Source of the DNA: Chryseobacterium gambrini
Lineage (GTDB): Bacteria; Bacteroidota; Bacteroidia; Flavobacteriales; Weeksellaceae
Assembly (NCBI RefSeq): GCF_900156825.1
Contig: NZ_FTOV01000003.1
Location: 310,001-374,000, forward strand
Direction of reading: 5' to 3'
Length of the DNA: 64,000 bases
The translations under genes and the position numbers were made by a program. The notes below the pieces were generated by a model. It was given only the letters and a program-made list of their open reading frames with translations, searched no databases and was not told the origin of the DNA. Positions 62,161 to 64,000 of the stretch are shown here, one piece after another; position 1 is the first letter of the stretch, and the number at the start of each line of letters is the position of its first letter.

Positions 62161-62666
62161 CCGTTAAGATTTATATTTAAGAAGTTAAGTTTATTTAAGA
62201 TTTTTGATAAATCAAAATTTAGTTTGGAAGCTCTTTAAAATACTCATTAATAAAAGGTTTTAAAGATTTGGTTATGTTATCGGTGAAGAAATTGATTAAC
62301 AGACCTTGAGGCTTTTTCAAAACTTTCATGTAAGTTAATAATTGAGCTTCATGAATAGGCAAAATTTCTTCGATCGCTTTTAATTCTACGACAACAGCAT
62401 CATTTACAAGCAGATCAACAACCAGTTTCGTTTTGATATCAACTCCTTCATAATTAATGGTTGTAAAAAGTTGTTGTTTTACATCATATCCATTGTTAAT
62501 GAGTTCAATTTTTAAACATTCTTCATAAATACTTTCAAGCAAACCAGGTCCAAGTGTTTTGTGAACTTTTATTGCAAAACCGGTAATTTCATAAGATAAT
62601 TGTGTAATTTCTTTTTTCGTCATAACACTTAACTATGCTTAACTTCTTAAATATAAATCTTAATGG
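62161..62666. repeat. Inverted-repeat unit C enclosing the GxxExxY gene
   Basis: 29 bp arms at 62161-62189 (CCGTTAAGATTTATATTTAA...) and 62638-62666 (its inverse, one mismatch). The only gene inside is 62219-62623. The outer ends match the units at 16166 and 17841. No target-site duplication is evident. The right arm overlaps the last codons and stop of the kinase gene at 62660. Confidence 0.85.
62219..62623 (-). CDS. GxxExxY protein (PDDEXK_3, PD-(D/E)XK nuclease fold)
   Basis: 134 residues. The name-giving motif is in KTLGPGLLESIYEECL (G-LL-E-SI-Y). The nuclease-fold core has Asp in KLVVDLLVNDAVVVELKAIE and E-L-K, the D...ExK residues. EAQLLTYMK follows as the helix after the core. The family is of unknown function and often multi-copy in a genome. 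This copy lies alone between inverted repeats inside an otherwise conserved-looking gene set, so it may be mobile or part of a mobile unit. No transposase is seen. Confidence 0.9.
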   Translation of the reverse strand: MTKKEITQLSYEITGFAIKVHKTLGPGLLESIYEECLKIELINNGYDVKQQLFTTINYEGVDIKTKLVVDLLVNDAVVVELKAIEEILPIHEAQLLTYMKVLKKPQGLLINFFTDNITKSLKPFINEYFKELPN

Positions 62667-63676
62667 TTCAATATTTCTTCAATTTTCAATTTTGTTTTAT
62701 CCGCACTCAATTGTTTAATCACTTTTTCCAGTTCGGGATAATCGTTCATATTTTCCCAGTTTTGCGAAAACGCTGTAATGTTTTCTATTCCTTTTTCTAT
62801 GCTTGAAATAAAATGCGGTTTTCTCTGAATTAATCCCCGAAAACCGTAAGCTCCCAAAACCTGAAGAAACCGCATCAGTTGAATTGGTTTTACCGAAAAA
62901 TTTAGTTTGTCTTTAATTTCCTGACTTTCAAACTGATTTATATATATATTCAACATCTCATTTTTGAAATCTTCCGGAAAGTTTGCTTTTGCCTGAAACA
63001 GAAAAGAAATGACATCATACATCAAAGGACCTTTCATTGCCGATTGATAGTCGATAAACGAGACTTCTTTCTGATCATTCACCATGATATTTCTTGCCTG
63101 AAAATCGCGGATCATTAATCCTTTCGGCTCCAGATTTTCGATGAGAGAAACGACGTTCTTAAATTCTTTCAGAAGGGTAGATTTGTGATATTCCAGCTCC
63201 AAAACATCCGCCACGAAATTTTTAAAATAATACAGATCGTGCATTACCGGAAGTTCATCATAGCTTTCATATTCGAAAGTTTTGGTGAAATCTATTTTAT
63301 TCTGCGTTGAAATCTGTAACTGATACAGTTTTTGCAGGGTTTGCTTTACCAAAGATTTTACATTTTCAGACAAACCTTCCTTTGAGATGATTTCAGAAAG
63401 AGTATTGTCTCCTAAAAACTCCTGAATATACATTTTACGGTCATCCGAAACGGCAAAAATTTTAGGTGTATTAAGCTTTAAATCTGAAAATAGATCTGAG
63501 TAATACAGAAAACTTTCATTTTCCGCTATATTTTCGTTGTAGGTAATGATAAACTTTTTATCAGTTTTCGCAATAAAATTTACTCTCGCGGAACCACTTT
63601 GAGCTAAAGAGATCAACTCAGAAGGTTGTTTTCCAGTATAATTTTCAAAAAAAATTTGGGCGTATTCGGAAATCAT
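62660..63676 (-). CDS. AmgK-like sugar kinase (aminoglycoside phosphotransferase fold)
   Basis: 338 residues from the ATG at 63676; a GTG at 63685 is also in frame but lies on the predicted -7 box. Kinase motifs: KKFIITYNE (Lys of the N lobe), MIRDFQARNIMV (catalytic Asp and Asn; the usual first His is Arg) and SFIDYQSAMKGPLMYDVISFL (metal Asp). AmgK phosphorylates MurNAc or GlcNAc at C1; with MurU and RapZ-C genes downstream, a cell-wall sugar recycling role is likely. The last codons (Asn-His-stop) lie within the right arm of the 62638-62666 repeat. Confidence 0.87.
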   Translation of the reverse strand: MISEYAQIFFENYTGKQPSELISLAQSGSARVNFIAKTDKKFIITYNENIAENESFLYYSDLFSDLKLNTPKIFAVSDDRKMYIQEFLGDNTLSEIISKEGLSENVKSLVKQTLQKLYQLQISTQNKIDFTKTFEYESYDELPVMHDLYYFKNFVADVLELEYHKSTLLKEFKNVVSLIENLEPKGLMIRDFQARNIMVNDQKEVSFIDYQSAMKGPLMYDVISFLFQAKANFPEDFKNEMLNIYINQFESQEIKDKLNFSVKPIQLMRFLQVLGAYGFRGLIQRKPHFISSIEKGIENITAFSQNWENMNDYPELEKVIKQLSADKTKLKIEEILNH

Positions 63677-63684
63677 AGATGTCA

Positions 63685-63720
63685 CAAATATAATAATTTA
63701 CAGGCTAATTTCTATATTTG
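63685..63720. promoter_or_regulatory. Back-to-back promoters with almost no mRNA leader
   Basis: Minus strand: TATATTTG at 63692-63685, followed by the kinase ATG at 63676. Plus strand: TATATTTG at 63713-63720, followed by the exosortase ATG at 63725. Both predicted transcription starts fall within a few bases of their ATG. Clear -33 boxes are lacking. Confidence 0.6.
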
Positions 63721-63724
63721 CATT

Positions 63725-64000
63725 ATGCTAAAGGATTTTAAACCTGTTTTGGGCATTCTGCTGCGCTTCATCATCATTTATCTGGTGCTGCTTTTTGCGT
63801 ATCAGTTTTTTCTGAACAGTTTTCAGAAAGAAGGTCTTGATCCCTTTTCGAGAATGATTGCAGAGCAGGTGAGGGATATCCAGAACTTTATGGGTTTTTC
63901 AACACAACTGTATGATGATGTTAAAGGCGAACAGGTGTATTTTTATGTCCGGAACGAATATCCTACAAGAATGGTGGAAGGCTGCAATGCCGTTTCTGTG
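63725..64000 (+). CDS. xrtF: Exosortase family protein XrtF, N-terminal part (cut by window end)
   Basis: 92 codons are visible, open to the end of the window. TM helix at about residues 8-28 (LGILLRFIIIYLVLLFAYQFF). Then a short periplasmic stretch, ending at VEGCNAVSV, where Cys is the expected active-site residue of exosortases (E-G-C-N). The layout matches XrtF of Flavobacteriia, a membrane transpeptidase-like enzyme. It lies divergent from the kinase gene, 48 bp apart. A partner gene such as a small XrtF-associated membrane protein may follow outside the window. Confidence 0.85.
   Translation, partial: MLKDFKPVLGILLRFIIIYLVLLFAYQFFLNSFQKEGLDPFSRMIAEQVRDIQNFMGFSTQLYDDVKGEQVYFYVRNEYPTRMVEGCNAVSV

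Noticed and set aside
1-64000. tRNA, rRNA, CRISPR array, riboswitch or phage genes
   Set aside because: I looked in the intergenic regions for cloverleaf ends, regularly spaced repeats and known gene families and found none; small or divergent RNAs could be missed without a covariance search.

Overview
The window looks like the chromosome of a member of the Flavobacteriia, most likely Chryseobacterium or a close relative in the Weeksellaceae. The evidence is AT-rich DNA, promoters of the Bacteroidota type (TTTG, about 20 bp, TANNTTTG), a type IX secretion (T9SS) sorting domain, an exosortase of the XrtF type, TonB receptors with a carboxypeptidase-like N-terminus, a Rho factor with a large disordered insert, and many families mostly confined to this phylum (DUF4271, DUF4293, DUF4296, DUF5689, DUF6702, HYC_CC_PP). 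No rRNA, tRNA, CRISPR array, prophage or complete insertion sequence was seen. The genus is inferred from general protein character, not from a search.

Layout. 1-6.5 kb: the 3' part of an unrecognised gene, a secreted protein of unknown function, a secreted metalloprotease whose gene sits between two copies of a ~190 bp segment, and glyS. 6.7-13.6 kb: envelope and housekeeping genes (esterase, truC, pyrD, a DUF445 protein, msrB, an L,D-transpeptidase-like protein). 13.8-17.7 kb: a TetR-thioesterase-KAS II operon with a visible TetR operator, then AraC and OsmC genes. 18-22.6 kb: a TonB receptor carrying two heavy-metal-associated domains with a Cys-rich HYC_CC_PP partner, then a repeat-bearing lipoprotein pair. 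22.7-29.3 kb: a two-component system, an S9 peptidase operon, and DUF4271-hemD. 29.4-38.2 kb: two core operons (mannosyltransferase-DUF4296-tgt-lptF/G, and rsfS-ftsH-LUD-cdsA-psd) separated by birA on the other strand.

38.5-45.9 kb is the most accessory-looking stretch. It is AT-rich and sparse, with two large fibre-like secreted proteins, an HxlR regulator, and two regulators whose DNA-binding domains follow predicted membrane domains. A shared ~25 bp motif lies upstream of two of these genes. 46-59 kb holds an ABC exporter, an M28 peptidase, DUF4293 and rho on divergent promoters, a superoxide dismutase, and a divergent locus of exported nuclease/phosphatase, TonB receptor and DUF5689 lipoprotein that probably forms a scavenging system. 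59-64 kb holds a DUF6702 protein, a LOG protein, and a sugar-kinase / RapZ-C / nucleotidyltransferase set resembling the AmgK-MurU cell-wall recycling route. It ends with the start of an exosortase gene.

The most notable structural signals are repeats. (1) A ~500 bp unit bounded by near-perfect 29 bp inverted repeats and carrying only a GxxExxY (PD-(D/E)XK-fold) gene lies inside the cell-wall recycling gene set. The same termini bound two gene-less units elsewhere in the window. (2) A REP-like element occurs three times with conserved outer tags and a different central palindrome each time. (3) A duplicated segment brackets the metalloprotease gene.
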